DNA from: Pseudonocardiales bacterium
Lineage (GTDB): Bacteria; Actinomycetota; Actinomycetes; Mycobacteriales; Pseudonocardiaceae
DNA: 56,306 bases
Assembly: GCA_019241525.1 (NCBI GenBank)
Contig: JAFAWY010000059.1
Span: forward strand, 1-56,306
Direction: 5' to 3'
The translations under genes and the position numbers were made by a program. Positions 17,598 to 27,184 of the stretch are shown piece by piece (the stretch's first letter is position 1; each line of letters opens with the position of its first letter). Below the pieces are notes generated by a model. The model searched no databases and had not been told where the DNA came from. It saw nothing but the letters and a program-made list of their open reading frames with translations.

Positions 17598-18649
17598 TGG
17601 CACAGTCGGTGCATGTCACCGCCGGCAACTCACGCCTGGTTCGGACGCAGTTGTCCCGCCGTTCGCTGGTCGCCATCGCTGCAGCTGCGATTGCCGCGAC
17701 CGTTGTACTCTTCGTTGCGACACCGTTGCAGGGTCTGGTCGGCTTCGTGTTAATCGCAGCGGTGCTTTACATCTTGGCGCAAACTGTCATCTCGAACCAT
17801 GTCGAAGGCCGGCGAGCAGCGATAAATCGGCTGGTGACCACCTTGGTGGTGGCGTGCGCCTGTGCCGCTGTCCTGCCCCTGGTCGCCGTGCTGGGATTTA
17901 CGATCGTCAAGGGTTTGGCGGTACTCAACCTATCTTTTCTGACGCATACTATGCGCGGGGTTGCTGAGCAAGATCCGTATGGTGGCATCTATCACGCCAT
18001 AATCGGCACACTTGAGCAGGTGGGCTTAGCCACTTTGATGGCGGTCCCGTTCGGTCTCCTCGTGGCGATCTATCTCGTGGAATATAGCGCCGGTCGCCTG
18101 GGTCGGGTCGTAAGTTTTTTTGTTGATGTGATGACCGGCCTTCCATCGATCGTAGCCGGGCTGTTCATCTTCGCGCTGTGGATCCTGGCGTTAGGGCAAA
18201 GTTTTTCTGGCTTTGCCGGTTCGTTAGCGCTGGCGATTCTCATGTTGCCTACTGTCGTCCGGTCGGCAGAAGAGATGCTGAAGATAGTACCTGACAGTCT
18301 TCGGGAGGGCGGTTATGCACTGGGTATACCGAAATGGATCACCATACTGCGTATTGTATTACCCACCGCCCTGGCTGGAATTGTAACCGGGGTGATGCTC
18401 GCTATTGCCCGAGTCACTGGAGAGACCGCTCCGCTGCTGCTGACCGTGTTCGGTAACCCGGCCCTGAACTTTAACCCTTTTTCCGGAGCGCAGGCGTCCC
18501 TACCGCTGTTCGTGTTCGGTGAAGCGGGCCTACCGAACGAGACAGCGATCAACCGTGCCTGGGCAGCGGCATTGGTGCTGATCATGATCGTGTTGGTGTT
18601 CAACATCATAGCCCGAGTGATCGCGCGTTTCGCGGGCGTCCGTAGCTAG
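17597..18649 (+). CDS. pstA: Phosphate ABC transporter permease PstA
   Basis: A 350-residue permease with six core membrane helices plus two or three N-terminal ones. The EAA loop reads [23 protein letters not shown], and [19 protein letters not shown] is typical of PstA. It overlaps pstC by one base, and pstB follows after 20 bases. It partners PstC in the membrane and contacts the PstB ATPase. Confidence 0.96.
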   Translation: MAQSVHVTAGNSRLVRTQLSRRSLVAIAAAAIAATVVLFVATPLQGLVGFVLIAAVLYILAQTVISNHVEGRRAAINRLVTTLVVACACAAVLPLVAVLGFTIVKGLAVLNLSFLTHTMRGVAEQDPYGGIYHAIIGTLEQVGLATLMAVPFGLLVAIYLVEYSAGRLGRVVSFFVDVMTGLPSIVAGLFIFALWILALGQSFSGFAGSLALAILMLPTVVRSAEEMLKIVPDSLREGGYALGIPKWITILRIVLPTALAGIVTGVMLAIARVTGETAPLLLTVFGNPALNFNPFSGAQASLPLFVFGEAGLPNETAINRAWAAALVLIMIVLVFNIIARVIARFAGVRS

Positions 18650-18669
18650 CTGGCAATGTTGGAGCTGCC

Positions 18670-19446
18670 ATGGCGAAAAATATTCAAATGAAAAACGTTG
18701 ATATTTACTACGGCAAGTTTCACGCAGTGCAGGACGTGAACTTGTCGATACCGCCAAGGGCGGTGACCGCGTTCATCGGTCCATCGGGTTGCGGAAAGTC
18801 CACGGTGCTGCGCACGATGAATCGGATGCACGAGGTAATTCCAGGGGCCCGGGTCGAAGGCCGGGTAGAGCTTGATGGGGACGACATCTACCGGCCAGAA
18901 GTGGACCCGGTAGAGGTGCGTCGTGCCGTGGGAATGGTGTTTCAGCGGCCAAACCCGTTTCCTACCATGTCTATCCGGGACAACGTTGTTGCCGGCCTCA
19001 AACTGCAAGGGGTACGGAATAAATCACAGTTGGAGGAGGTGGCCGAACGATCATTACGTGCTGCGAACCTGTGGAATGAGGTTAAAGACCGGCTCGGTCG
19101 GCCGGGCGGCAGTCTGTCGGGCGGCCAGCAGCAACGGTTGTGTATAGCGCGGGCCATCGCGGTGCAACCAGAGGTGCTGCTGATGGATGAACCCTGCTCG
19201 GCCTTAGATCCAATCTCCACGCTGGCAATCGAGGAGCTAATTGGGGAGCTGAAGAAGCATTACACGATCGTCATCGTCACGCACAATATGCAACAGGCCG
19301 CGCGGGTGTCTGACCAGACCGGGTTCTTTAACTTGAAGGCCGCAGGTCAACCCGGAAGGCTCATTGAGCTGGACAACACGGAGAAGATCTTCTCCAATCC
19401 GACGGAAAAAGCTACCGAGGACTACATTTCAGGACGGTTTGGCTGA
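18670..19446 (+). CDS. pstB: Phosphate ABC transporter ATPase PstB
   Basis: A 258-residue ATPase with Walker [10 protein letters not shown], the Q-loop [11 protein letters not shown] signature LSGGQQQRL, Walker [14 protein letters not shown] and the switch His in [13 protein letters not shown]. The ending [14 protein letters not shown] is diagnostic of PstB. It powers phosphate import through PstCA. Its stop overlaps the start of the winged-helix gene by one base, so that regulator belongs to the same operon. Confidence 0.97.
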   Translation: MAKNIQMKNVDIYYGKFHAVQDVNLSIPPRAVTAFIGPSGCGKSTVLRTMNRMHEVIPGARVEGRVELDGDDIYRPEVDPVEVRRAVGMVFQRPNPFPTMSIRDNVVAGLKLQGVRNKSQLEEVAERSLRAANLWNEVKDRLGRPGGSLSGGQQQRLCIARAIAVQPEVLLMDEPCSALDPISTLAIEELIGELKKHYTIVIVTHNMQQAARVSDQTGFFNLKAAGQPGRLIELDNTEKIFSNPTEKATEDYISGRFG

Positions 19447-19844
19447 TGTCATCATCCGAGAGCTGGGGGACGACAAACACACCGGAGGCAAGCCGCTACT
19501 TGCCAGTCGATCCTCAGACTCTCGGCCGGTTGAGGATCTTGAAGATAGGGGATGTCGAGCTCCAGCTCGACGGGCACCGGCTACTTGTGCGAGGAACACC
19601 TGTACACCTGCCGCACAAGGAATTTGTCATCTTGCGGCAGCTGATGGACAACGCCGGTCGGGTGGTCTCCCGGCGAGAACTGCTGGACAACGCATGGGGT
19701 CCAGATCGGGCAGACGTCCGGAACTACCTGGAGGTGCACATCCGGCGGCTGCGCACCAAGATCGAAGATGACGTAGACAGGCCCACCCGAATCCGGACCG
19801 TCCGCGGAGTCGGTTACATCTTCGACTTACCGCAGGATAATTAG
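19446..19844 (+). CDS. Stand-alone OmpR/PhoB-type winged-helix DNA-binding protein
   Basis: A 132-residue protein that consists almost entirely of a Trans_reg_C domain: ELQLDGHRLLVRGTPVHLPHKEF, then REL..NAWGPD and VHIRRLRTKIEDD, with TVRGVGYIF in the wing. There is no receiver domain; only about 30 polar residues precede the domain. It overlaps pstB by one base, in the place where many pst operons carry phoU. It probably binds DNA without direct phosphorylation control, possibly regulating phosphate genes; that role is inferred from position. Confidence 0.85.
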   Translation: MSSSESWGTTNTPEASRYLPVDPQTLGRLRILKIGDVELQLDGHRLLVRGTPVHLPHKEFVILRQLMDNAGRVVSRRELLDNAWGPDRADVRNYLEVHIRRLRTKIEDDVDRPTRIRTVRGVGYIFDLPQDN

Positions 19845-19872
19845 CGTCTCCCAAGACTTCGGCAGACGAGAT

Positions 19873-20115
19873 CTAGCCGGCTGTCGGCCTGTCCTGGTGG
19901 TGTGGCTGCGGAGTCTCCGCCGACGGGGACGCGCTGGTCGCCGTCGACGGCAGTTGCCCAGAGTCCTTCTCGCCGGTCAGCGCTCGGGTCTCGGCTTTGA
20001 AGATCCGCATCGACTGTCCGACGGACCGAGCCATCTGTGGCAGCTTGTTAGCTCCGAACAGCAGCACAAAGACCGCTGCCACGATCAACAGATGCCACGG
20101 GCTGAACTCGCCCAT
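19873..20115 (-). CDS. tatA: Sec-independent protein translocase subunit TatA
   Basis: An 80-residue protein with one N-terminal membrane helix (HLLIVAAVFVLLFGANKLPQ), the FG hinge, and the amphipathic helix MARSVGQSMRIFKAETRAL, followed by a Ser/Pro-rich tail. This is the standard TatA layout. TatA forms the pore of the twin-arginine export system. tatC is not adjacent. It is convergent with the pst operon, 28 bases from the winged-helix gene. Confidence 0.93.
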   Translation of the reverse strand: MGEFSPWHLLIVAAVFVLLFGANKLPQMARSVGQSMRIFKAETRALTGEKDSGQLPSTATSASPSAETPQPHHQDRPTAG

Positions 20116-20278
20116 CGCCGCCTCCCTGGTCAGCCCTGCACTGCTCGCTCACGCGACACAGGAGTCAACATACTCGGACCCGGGATGGCTACGGGTAGCT
20201 CCGCGCGTCCCTCCCGGATTCCAGCCATCCAGAGGATACTGCTGCGAATCAGGCTTGCCGCCGAAGGGAATCGTCATC

Positions 20279-21913
20279 ATGGCGCGGGTGTCCGAGCACA
20301 GCGAAACATCCGGGATGCGGCCGGGGTTTCGGCGCGAGGTCGGCTTGATGGCGCTGATGTTTGTCTCGTTAGGGTCGATCATCGGGTCGGGTTGGCTGCT
20401 GGGTGCGTTGACGGCCGCGACGTCGGCTGGTGGGGCATCGCTTGTGTCATGGGTGCTCGCTGGCGTGATCATCGTCTTGCTGGCATTGGTGCACTCGGAG
20501 CTAGGTGCGGCTTACCCCCTCGCCGGCGGTACTGCCCGTTGGCCGCGCTTGGCGTTCGGGTCCCTGGGCGGGTTCACGGCGGGGTGGGTGGCCTGGCTGC
20601 AGGCAGTCACGATCGCCCCCATCGAGGTCGAGGCTGCATTGAGCTATCTCGACCACAAGTGGCACGGATTGATCAACGAGGTGGGCGCGCTGACCACCAC
20701 GGGATTGGGCGTAGCGGTTGCGTTGATGTTGCTCTTCTGCATCATCAACGTCCTCGGGGTGCGCTGGCTTGCGGAAAGTAACCGCATCGCGGTGCTGTGG
20801 AAAGTGGCGGTGCCGGTCGTCACCGTCGTCGTCTTGATCGTCGTGTCATTCCATGCCTCCAACTTCACCGCGGGCGGCGGCTTTGCTCCCTACGGGGCGC
20901 ACGGGGTCTTGGCCGCGTTACCGCTTGGTGTGGTCTTCGCGCTGCAGGGCTTCGAACAGGCGGCGCAGATGGCCGGCGAGGCTCGCGATCCGCAACGTAA
21001 CGTTCCCCGTGCTGTGATCGGCGCGGTGATCATGGGCACGATCCTGTATGTGGCGCTGGAGATTGCTTTCATCGGGGCGTTGAGTCCTGGCAACCTTGCG
21101 CATGGGTGGGCCAACCCGGTGGGCAAGGGTGACTTCGGGCCGTACGCGACGATCGCCACCACCCTAGGTTTGGCCTGGTTGGCGACCATCCTCTACATCG
21201 ATGCATTCATCTCACCGGCGGGTACCGGCTTGATCTACGTGGGCACCTCCGCGCGGTTGGCCTACGCCCTTGGCCATTCCGGCTACGTGCCCAAGACCGT
21301 CAGCCGCATCAGCAACCGTGGCGTCCCGTACACCGCGATCATCGTGTCGTTCGTCGTAGGGCTGATTTGTTTCTTGCCTTTCCCGAGCTGGCAGAGTTTG
21401 GTCGGGCTGGTCACCTCGGCAACAGTGATCATGTATGGCTTCGCGCCGGTCACCTTGCTGGCTTTGCGCAAGGTTGATCCTGACCGCAGTCGCCCGTACC
21501 GGCTGCCAGCCGCGGCGATCCTGGCACCGCTGGCGTTCATCGCGGCAAACGAGATCATTTATTGGACATCCTGGGCGACGGTGGAAAGGTTGATGCTGGC
21601 CATCGTCGCCGGCTACGTGCTGTTCGCCATTGCCTACGTGCTGGGCCGTTCACTGGAGCGGCCGCCGCTGGACCCGCGGTCGCTGGTCTGGATCGTTCCG
21701 TGGTTCACCGGCTTGGCGCTGATCTCCTACCTCGGTCAATACGGTGGAAGGCGGCTCATTCCGGAATGGATTGACCTCGGCGTGGTTGCCGTCTTCGGTC
21801 TCGTGATCTTCTACCTCGCCGTTCAGCTCAGCCTGCCCAGCCACCGAGTTGCCGCCGCAATGGCCACCGACGAGCACGAAGCAGCGGCGCAAGCCGAGCT
21901 CAGGACCGCATAA
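20279..21913 (+). CDS. APC-family amino acid permease
   Basis: A 544-residue membrane protein with about twelve helices. The first helix carries MFVSLGSIIGSGWLLGAL, the helix-1 break motif of APC transporters, and helix 6 has GVVFALQGFEQAAQMAGEARDPQRNVPRAVIGAVI, the typical APC core. It probably imports an amino acid or amine with protons. The start is ATG 20279, with AAGGGA about 9 bases upstream; the frame runs back to 19997 without support. Substrate unknown. Confidence 0.92.
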   Translation: MARVSEHSETSGMRPGFRREVGLMALMFVSLGSIIGSGWLLGALTAATSAGGASLVSWVLAGVIIVLLALVHSELGAAYPLAGGTARWPRLAFGSLGGFTAGWVAWLQAVTIAPIEVEAALSYLDHKWHGLINEVGALTTTGLGVAVALMLLFCIINVLGVRWLAESNRIAVLWKVAVPVVTVVVLIVVSFHASNFTAGGGFAPYGAHGVLAALPLGVVFALQGFEQAAQMAGEARDPQRNVPRAVIGAVIMGTILYVALEIAFIGALSPGNLAHGWANPVGKGDFGPYATIATTLGLAWLATILYIDAFISPAGTGLIYVGTSARLAYALGHSGYVPKTVSRISNRGVPYTAIIVSFVVGLICFLPFPSWQSLVGLVTSATVIMYGFAPVTLLALRKVDPDRSRPYRLPAAAILAPLAFIAANEIIYWTSWATVERLMLAIVAGYVLFAIAYVLGRSLERPPLDPRSLVWIVPWFTGLALISYLGQYGGRRLIPEWIDLGVVAVFGLVIFYLAVQLSLPSHRVAAAMATDEHEAAAQAELRTA

Positions 21914-21962
21914 CGCACTTGCGCCGCGGTTTCTGTCCTGCCCGGGTGGGTAGCTATACGGC

Positions 21963-23033
21963 ATGAGCGAAACATCGGCGACAGCCGCGCGAGTCGTGGT
22001 GCTCGGTGCGACCGGCAACGTCGGCACCAGCGTGGTAGCCGCGCTGGCCGAGGACCCGAGGGTGGCATCGATCCTGGGGGTGGCTCGGCGGTTGCCGCAG
22101 TGGTCGATGCCCCGGACCCAATGGGCCCAAGCCGACATCGGACGCGACGACCTGGTCAGCCTGTTCCGCGGCGCGGACGTGGTGATCCACCTGGCATGGC
22201 TCATCCAGCCCTCGCACAGTCCGCTGATCACCTGGCGTACCAATGTAGAAGGTTCGCTGCGGGTGTTCCGGGCCGCGGCGGAGGCCAGAGTGCCGGCGTT
22301 GGTGTACGCGTCCTCGATCGGCGCCTATTCGCCGGGACCTAAAGACACCGCGGTTGCCGAGGACTGGCCGACCGATGGCTGGCCCACCGCCAGCTATACC
22401 CGGGAAAAGGCCTACGTGGAGCGGAGCCTGGACGCCTTCGAGTGCGACCACCCCGACATCCGGGTGGTGCGGCTTCGCCCCGGCTTCATCTTCAAACGCG
22501 AGGCGGCCAGTGCCCAACGCCGCCTGTTCATCGGACCGTTGTTGCCCAACCAGCTGGTACGACCCGGCCTGGTACCCATCGTGCCCGACCTGCCGGGCTT
22601 GCGCTTCCAAGCCGTGCACACCGCTGATATCGCTGAGGCCTACCGGTTGGCTGCACTGAGCGACGCGCGCGGCGCATTCAACATCGCCGCCGACCCCGTG
22701 GTTGACGCCGGCCTGCTGGCAGACATCTTCGGTGCGCGGGTTGTGCCGCTGCCGCGCTGGCCGGTACGCGCCGCGGTGTGGCTGGCCTGGCAGCTGCATC
22801 TCGTTCCCGCCTCGCCGTACCTTTTCGACGCGTTCCTCCGGTTGCCGATCATGGACACCAGCCGGGCCCGCATCGAGCTGGGCTGGGTGCCCCGGTACAG
22901 CTCGCGAGAAGCCCTCGAGGAACTTCTGGGGGGTCTACGTGACGGCGCTGGCATGTCGACACCGCCGTTGACGGGTCGGGTGCCCGGCGGCCGCGGGCAC
23001 GAGATCCGTACCGGCGTCGGCGTCCGACCCTGA
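21963..23033 (+). CDS. NAD-dependent epimerase/dehydratase family protein
   Basis: An extended short-chain dehydrogenase of 356 residues. The Rossmann motif is VVVLGATGNVGTSVV, the active-site Ser region is LVYASSIGAYS and the YxxxK motif is YTREK. The C-terminal substrate domain is present but ends in an extra polar tail (GGRGHEIRTGVGVRP). It may act on a sugar nucleotide or a small carbonyl; no pathway is evident. It is 11 bases ahead of the GCS2-type ligase. Confidence 0.9.
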   Translation: MSETSATAARVVVLGATGNVGTSVVAALAEDPRVASILGVARRLPQWSMPRTQWAQADIGRDDLVSLFRGADVVIHLAWLIQPSHSPLITWRTNVEGSLRVFRAAAEARVPALVYASSIGAYSPGPKDTAVAEDWPTDGWPTASYTREKAYVERSLDAFECDHPDIRVVRLRPGFIFKREAASAQRRLFIGPLLPNQLVRPGLVPIVPDLPGLRFQAVHTADIAEAYRLAALSDARGAFNIAADPVVDAGLLADIFGARVVPLPRWPVRAAVWLAWQLHLVPASPYLFDAFLRLPIMDTSRARIELGWVPRYSSREALEELLGGLRDGAGMSTPPLTGRVPGGRGHEIRTGVGVRP

Positions 23034-23044
23034 GCGCCGATCAG

Positions 23045-24130
23045 ATGGACATGCGCAGTGTGGGAGTGGAAGAGGAACTGCTGCTGGTTGACTCGGACAG
23101 TGGTCAGGCGTTGGCCCTGTCCGCCGCGGTGCTCGGGTGCGTTCCGAAGTGTGACGAGGTAGCCCTCACCTCGGAGCTGACCCGCCAGCAGATCGAGACC
23201 AACACCCAACCATGCAAGTCGTTGGAGGAACTTCAGGGTGAAGTGCGGCGGTGGCGGCGTGCCGCGGCTGATGCCGCCTCCGGCCGCAATGCCTCGATCG
23301 CCGCACTGGCCACCTCACCGCTTCCAGTGGACCCGTCGATCACATCCTCGCCCCGTTACAAGCGGATGGTCGACCAGTTCGGCCTCACCGCCGAGGAGCA
23401 ACTCACCTGTGGTTGCCACGTACACGTGGAGATCGAGTCCGACGCAGAGGGGGTAGCGGTGCTCGATCGTATCCGCGGATGGCTGCCCTGCCTGCGCGCG
23501 CTCAGCGTGAACTCGCCGTTCTGGCAGGGGCAAGACAGCGGGTATGCCAGCTTCCGGTCGCAAGTCTGGGGCCGCTGGCCATCAGCAGGGCCGACCGAGC
23601 TGTTCGGCACCCCAGAGACCTACCACGCCACCATCCAGGCCATGGTTGAGTCAAAGACGCTGCTCGACGCAGGGATGGTGTATTTCGATGCCCGCTTATC
23701 GCTGGAGAATCCCACAGTCGAGATGCGGGTGGCCGACGTGTGCCTGCTTGCCGATGATGCGGTGTTGCTGGCTGCGCTGACCCGGGCACTCGTGGAAACT
23801 GCGGCACGGTCGTGGCGAGCTGGGGAGCCTCCTGAGCCGATCCGGGTCGAGCTGCTCCGCCTTTCAGGCTGGCGAGCTGGCCGCTCTGGACTCGAGGATG
23901 ATCTCGTCGGTGCCGATGGGCAGTCTGCACCGGCCTCACAGGTCCTCCGCGCGCTACTCGATCACGTCGCGCCGGTGCTGGCTGAGCACGGCGAGCTCGA
24001 CATCGTCGAGGAGCTGCTCGCCGCCGTGCTCGAGCGTGGCACTGGCGCGGCCGCGCAACGCCGGATCTATCGACAAAACGGTCAGCTGACCGATGTCGTC
24101 GCCCACGCCGTGAAGGCCACCATGTCCTAA
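23045..24130 (+). CDS. Carboxylate-amine ligase, YbdK/GCS2 family
   Basis: A 361-residue protein starting MDMRSVGVEEELLLVD, the characteristic opening of the GCS2 family, with ELTRQQIETNTQPC and GCHVHVEIES supplying metal and ATP ligands. YbdK-type enzymes have weak glutamate-cysteine ligase activity; the true product in actinomycetes, which use mycothiol, is usually unclear. It follows the epimerase closely on the same strand. Confidence 0.92.
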   Translation: MDMRSVGVEEELLLVDSDSGQALALSAAVLGCVPKCDEVALTSELTRQQIETNTQPCKSLEELQGEVRRWRRAAADAASGRNASIAALATSPLPVDPSITSSPRYKRMVDQFGLTAEEQLTCGCHVHVEIESDAEGVAVLDRIRGWLPCLRALSVNSPFWQGQDSGYASFRSQVWGRWPSAGPTELFGTPETYHATIQAMVESKTLLDAGMVYFDARLSLENPTVEMRVADVCLLADDAVLLAALTRALVETAARSWRAGEPPEPIRVELLRLSGWRAGRSGLEDDLVGADGQSAPASQVLRALLDHVAPVLAEHGELDIVEELLAAVLERGTGAAAQRRIYRQNGQLTDVVAHAVKATMS

Positions 24131-24260
24131 CGGCGGATGGGGCGCCGCGTCTGGTGTGCTTAACGTGGTGCGCAGCGGCCCGGGAAGCGGCGGCCGCTCG
24201 GCCGTGGCAGCGCTGGTGCAGCCGGTCGAATCGCGCGGCAGGCAGGACGGGAGCTCGGAG

Positions 24261-25070
24261 TTGACACCGCGATGCACCACTTTGGTGACCAACGACGACG
24301 GCATCGACTCGCCAGGCCTGACGGTACTGGCGGCCGCAGCGGTACGGGCCGGGCTTGACGTCGTGGTGGCCGCGCCGGCGCGGGAATCCAGCGGTGCCGG
24401 CGCCGGGATTATCGCCACCACCCGCGAGGGCCGACCGCTGATTGACCGGCGGCCGTTGCCCGAGCTCCCGGGTATCGAGGCCTACGCGGTGCAGGCCCAG
24501 CCCGGTTACATCGTGCGCGCTGCGGTCCGCGGATGGCTTGACCCGGCGCCTCAAGTGGTGCTGTCCGGAATCAATCACGGCGCGAACGTGGGACGGGCAG
24601 TCCTGCATTCTGGCACCGTGGGTGCAGCGCTGACGGCAGCGGTGAACGGAGTACGGGGGCTGGCGGTGTCTCTGGACGTCGGCCTGTATCCGGCACAGCC
24701 ACCACACTGGAATACCGCCGCGCACCTCTTGCCGAAGGTCGTGGAAATTTTGATCGGTGCTCCGGCGGGCACGGTGCTGTCGCTCAACGTTCCCGATCGG
24801 CCGGTGGGGGCGTTGCGCGAGTTGCGCCTGGCCACCCTCGCGGCGTTCGGCACCGTGCAGACCAGGGTCGACCGGGTGGATGACGGGCACCTGCACCTTG
24901 CTCGGGTGCAGGTGCAGGCCCCTCTGGAAGAGGGCACTGACCGGGCCCTGCTCGCTGCCGGGCACCCCACCCTGACCGCCCTGGAGCCGGTGTGTGAGGC
25001 ATCCGGGTCGGTGTTGTCGAATTGGTTGGCGTCGGAGGTGCAAACCATCGTTAAAGGAGCAACCGAGTGA
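24261..25070 (+). CDS. surE: 5'/3'-nucleotidase SurE
   Basis: The N-terminal metal motif VTNDDGIDSPGL and the later LSGINHGANVG are diagnostic of SurE, a metal-dependent phosphatase acting on nucleoside 5'- and 3'-monophosphates. The chosen start is TTG 24261, with GGGAG 7 bases upstream and 8 residues before the core strand; an in-frame GTG at 24156 would add 35 low-complexity residues. The stop overlaps the next gene's GTG by four bases. Confidence 0.9.
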   Translation: MTPRCTTLVTNDDGIDSPGLTVLAAAAVRAGLDVVVAAPARESSGAGAGIIATTREGRPLIDRRPLPELPGIEAYAVQAQPGYIVRAAVRGWLDPAPQVVLSGINHGANVGRAVLHSGTVGAALTAAVNGVRGLAVSLDVGLYPAQPPHWNTAAHLLPKVVEILIGAPAGTVLSLNVPDRPVGALRELRLATLAAFGTVQTRVDRVDDGHLHLARVQVQAPLEEGTDRALLAAGHPTLTALEPVCEASGSVLSNWLASEVQTIVKGATE

Positions 25071-25828
25071 GCGACTACCCGAAAATGATCACTCCGGTGA
25101 ATTCTGTTGAACCGGTACCTCGCCGCATTCGTGCCTTTCTGAACAATGAAGTTGTTCTCGACACCACCGCAGCGCGGTATGTCTGGGAGTGGCCGTATTA
25201 CCCGCAGTACTACGTACCCATCGCCGATGTGCGCCGAGACCTGCTGGTCGCCGAGGGCGCTCACCACAGCAGCCGCGGTCCGGTCGAGGTGTACGGCCTG
25301 CGGGTGAAGGATGTGCATCGGCCGCACGCTGCCCGGCTACTGACTGACTCGTCGGTGCATGGGTTAAGCGACACGGTGCGTTTTGAGTGGGCCGCGCTGG
25401 ACGCTTGGTTCGAAGAGGACGAGCGCGTCTTCGTCCATCCCCGAAATCCCTACGCTCGGGTGGACGCAGTGCGGTCGACGCGCAGGTTGCGCATCGAACT
25501 CGACGGGGTTGTGCTGGCTGAGTCATCCTCGCCGGTCATGGTTTTCGAGACGGGGTTGCCCACGCGCTACTACCTGAACCGCACTGAGGTCAATTTTGCC
25601 CACCTGATTTCGAGCGACACCATCACCGAATGTCCTTACAAGGGCACCACCAGCGCTTACTGGTCGGTGCGGATTGGCGAGACGGTGTATCCGGACCTGG
25701 CCTGGTGCTACGACTTTCCCACCCGGGCGCTGTCTCCCATCGCCGGTTTGGTTGCCTTCTACAACGAGAAGGTCGACATTGTCCTCGATGGCCAGCCACT
25801 GGGCCGCCCAAGCACCCACTTCGCCTGA
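25067..25828 (+). CDS. DUF427 domain protein (two repeats)
   Basis: A 253-residue protein with two copies of the DUF427 fold. The first includes RRIRAFLNNEVVLDTTAARYVWEW-like sequence near residues 20-45, and the second contains RIELDGVVLAESSSPVMVFE, followed by CPYKGTTSAYWSV and DLAWCYDFP, which are the best-conserved family motifs. The function of this family is not established. It starts in a GTGA overlap with surE, so the two are translationally coupled. Confidence 0.92.
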   Translation: MSDYPKMITPVNSVEPVPRRIRAFLNNEVVLDTTAARYVWEWPYYPQYYVPIADVRRDLLVAEGAHHSSRGPVEVYGLRVKDVHRPHAARLLTDSSVHGLSDTVRFEWAALDAWFEEDERVFVHPRNPYARVDAVRSTRRLRIELDGVVLAESSSPVMVFETGLPTRYYLNRTEVNFAHLISSDTITECPYKGTTSAYWSVRIGETVYPDLAWCYDFPTRALSPIAGLVAFYNEKVDIVLDGQPLGRPSTHFA

Positions 25829-25933
25829 TGCCCTGACAACTGCAACAGCGATTCCTTGCCGTCGAGTTCCCACATACGCGTTGATTGCGGTGTCTATCAC
25901 GACCAATTTGTCGTCAAAGACCCTAAATGGTGA

Positions 25934-26257
25934 TCATGTATCGGTAACGGTATCGCCGCACCAGGTGGCGCGACACACGATCTCCTCCACGGCTGCGCGA
26001 TCGGGCGTGGCTTGGTTTAGGTCGGCGGACCACTGGTCGACCATGGCGGTCGCCCACTCGGCCCACCGCGCCACCATGGCGTAGAACTCCGTCAAAAAGG
26101 CTCCGACGAGCATGTGCTGGGCCAGCCGGTGCTGGAACGAGCCCTCACCCGCCAGGTAGGTGCGCGCCGCGGCCAGGTTGCCCTCGTTGCGTTGCTGGGC
26201 CCAGGCACGCGCGGCGACCAGCGTCGACAGAGCGTCGGCCTTGGTGCCGTTCTCGAC
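25934..26257 (-). pseudogene. Remnant of an unidentified gene, 5' end lost
   Basis: On the minus strand an uninterrupted frame of about 108 codons ends at TGA 25936-25934. It has protein-like character: VENGTKADALSTLVAARAWA at the front, a tryptophan-rich amphipathic run (FYAMVARWAEWATAMVDQW) and an acidic ending. No ATG or GTG lies at a sensible position; the first ATG is halfway through. The protein-like sequence stops at about 26257, exactly where the methyltransferase homology on the other strand begins, so it looks like the C-terminal part of a gene cut by a rearrangement. It has some resemblance to C-terminal helices of PadR-like regulators, but I do not assign it. Confidence 0.5.
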
Positions 26258-26292
26258 GGTTCGATGCGGCGGTTGCCGGTTATGACCGTCAC

Positions 26293-27015
26293 TTGTTCGC
26301 CGCTGCGGCCATCAATACTGGTGAACAGGTGCTCGATATCGGCTGTGGCAGCGGGCGAACCACCCTCGCTGCTGCCCGCAGTGCCGCGCCTGGCTCAGCA
26401 CTGGGTGTCGATCTGTCCGCCGAGATGATCGAGGTGGCTCGCCAGGCGGCCCAGCGGGAGGGGGTGCCCAACGCGCGGTTCGTCCAGGCTGATGCGCAAA
26501 TCCATCCATTCCCTGAGCAGGCCTTCGATGTCGCCGTCAGCCGGACCGGGGCCACGTTCTTCGGCGATCCGGTGGCTGCTTTCACCAACATTGCCCGCGC
26601 GATGTGTCCGGAGGGTCGCCTGGTCATGCTCGTGTGGCAACCGTTTGACCGTAATGAGTACATCGTTGCCATCACCGCTGCGCTGGCTGCTGGGCGTGAC
26701 TTCCCGCGGCCCTCGCCCTACTCGCCGGGGCCGTTTTCCATGGCTGACCCAGCCAGGATGCGGGCCGTGCTTACTGAAGCCGGGTTCAGCACTCCGAATG
26801 TCGCCAGCTGCACCGAGCCGATGTACTTCGGCCGCGACCCGCAGCACGCCTTCCAGTTCATGACTGGCCTGGCCAGGTGGATGTTGGATGGGCTCGATGA
26901 TCGCCGCCGAGCCCGCGCTCTCGAGGCGCTGCGGACCAGCATCCAGGCCCACCTCACCGCTCGAGGAGCGGCATACGGATCAGCCGCCTGGCTCGTCACC
27001 ACCACCCGCCGCTGA
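26293..27015 (+). CDS. Class I SAM-dependent methyltransferase, N-terminally truncated
   Basis: The core SAM motif is VLDIGCGSGRTTLAAARSA with LGVDLSAEMI as the acidic loop and ARFVQADAQIHPFPEQAFDV after it; the C-terminus matches the family (GPFSMADPARMRAVLTEAGF, GSAAWLVT). Homology-like sequence continues upstream of the only available start, TTG 26293, as FDAAVAGYDRH from about 26260, but no start codon exists in that frame back to a stop at 25924. The first roughly 20-30 residues of the usual family are missing. It may be a nonfunctional or poorly expressed remnant. Confidence 0.7.
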   Translation: MFAAAAINTGEQVLDIGCGSGRTTLAAARSAAPGSALGVDLSAEMIEVARQAAQREGVPNARFVQADAQIHPFPEQAFDVAVSRTGATFFGDPVAAFTNIARAMCPEGRLVMLVWQPFDRNEYIVAITAALAAGRDFPRPSPYSPGPFSMADPARMRAVLTEAGFSTPNVASCTEPMYFGRDPQHAFQFMTGLARWMLDGLDDRRRARALEALRTSIQAHLTARGAAYGSAAWLVTTTRR

Positions 27016-27184
27016 GCCAAAGCGAGGATGCCGCGATGATTTTGATCGCTTTATGAGTGCCGCATAAAGTGGATCAAGTCGTTACCTCGATTTATCGTGA
27101 TGGTGGTTGCGTACCACACGCACGGTGGGCACGGTGGTAAGTGGACGGCATCTCCAGCACCCCGAGAACCCGGGAGCAAACAGC

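Noticed and set aside
23502-25043. 513-codon minus-strand frame across the ligase and surE genes
   Set aside because: It is antisense to two clear genes (GCS2 ligase and surE) and has a biased Arg/His/Gln composition typical of shadow frames in GC-rich DNA.
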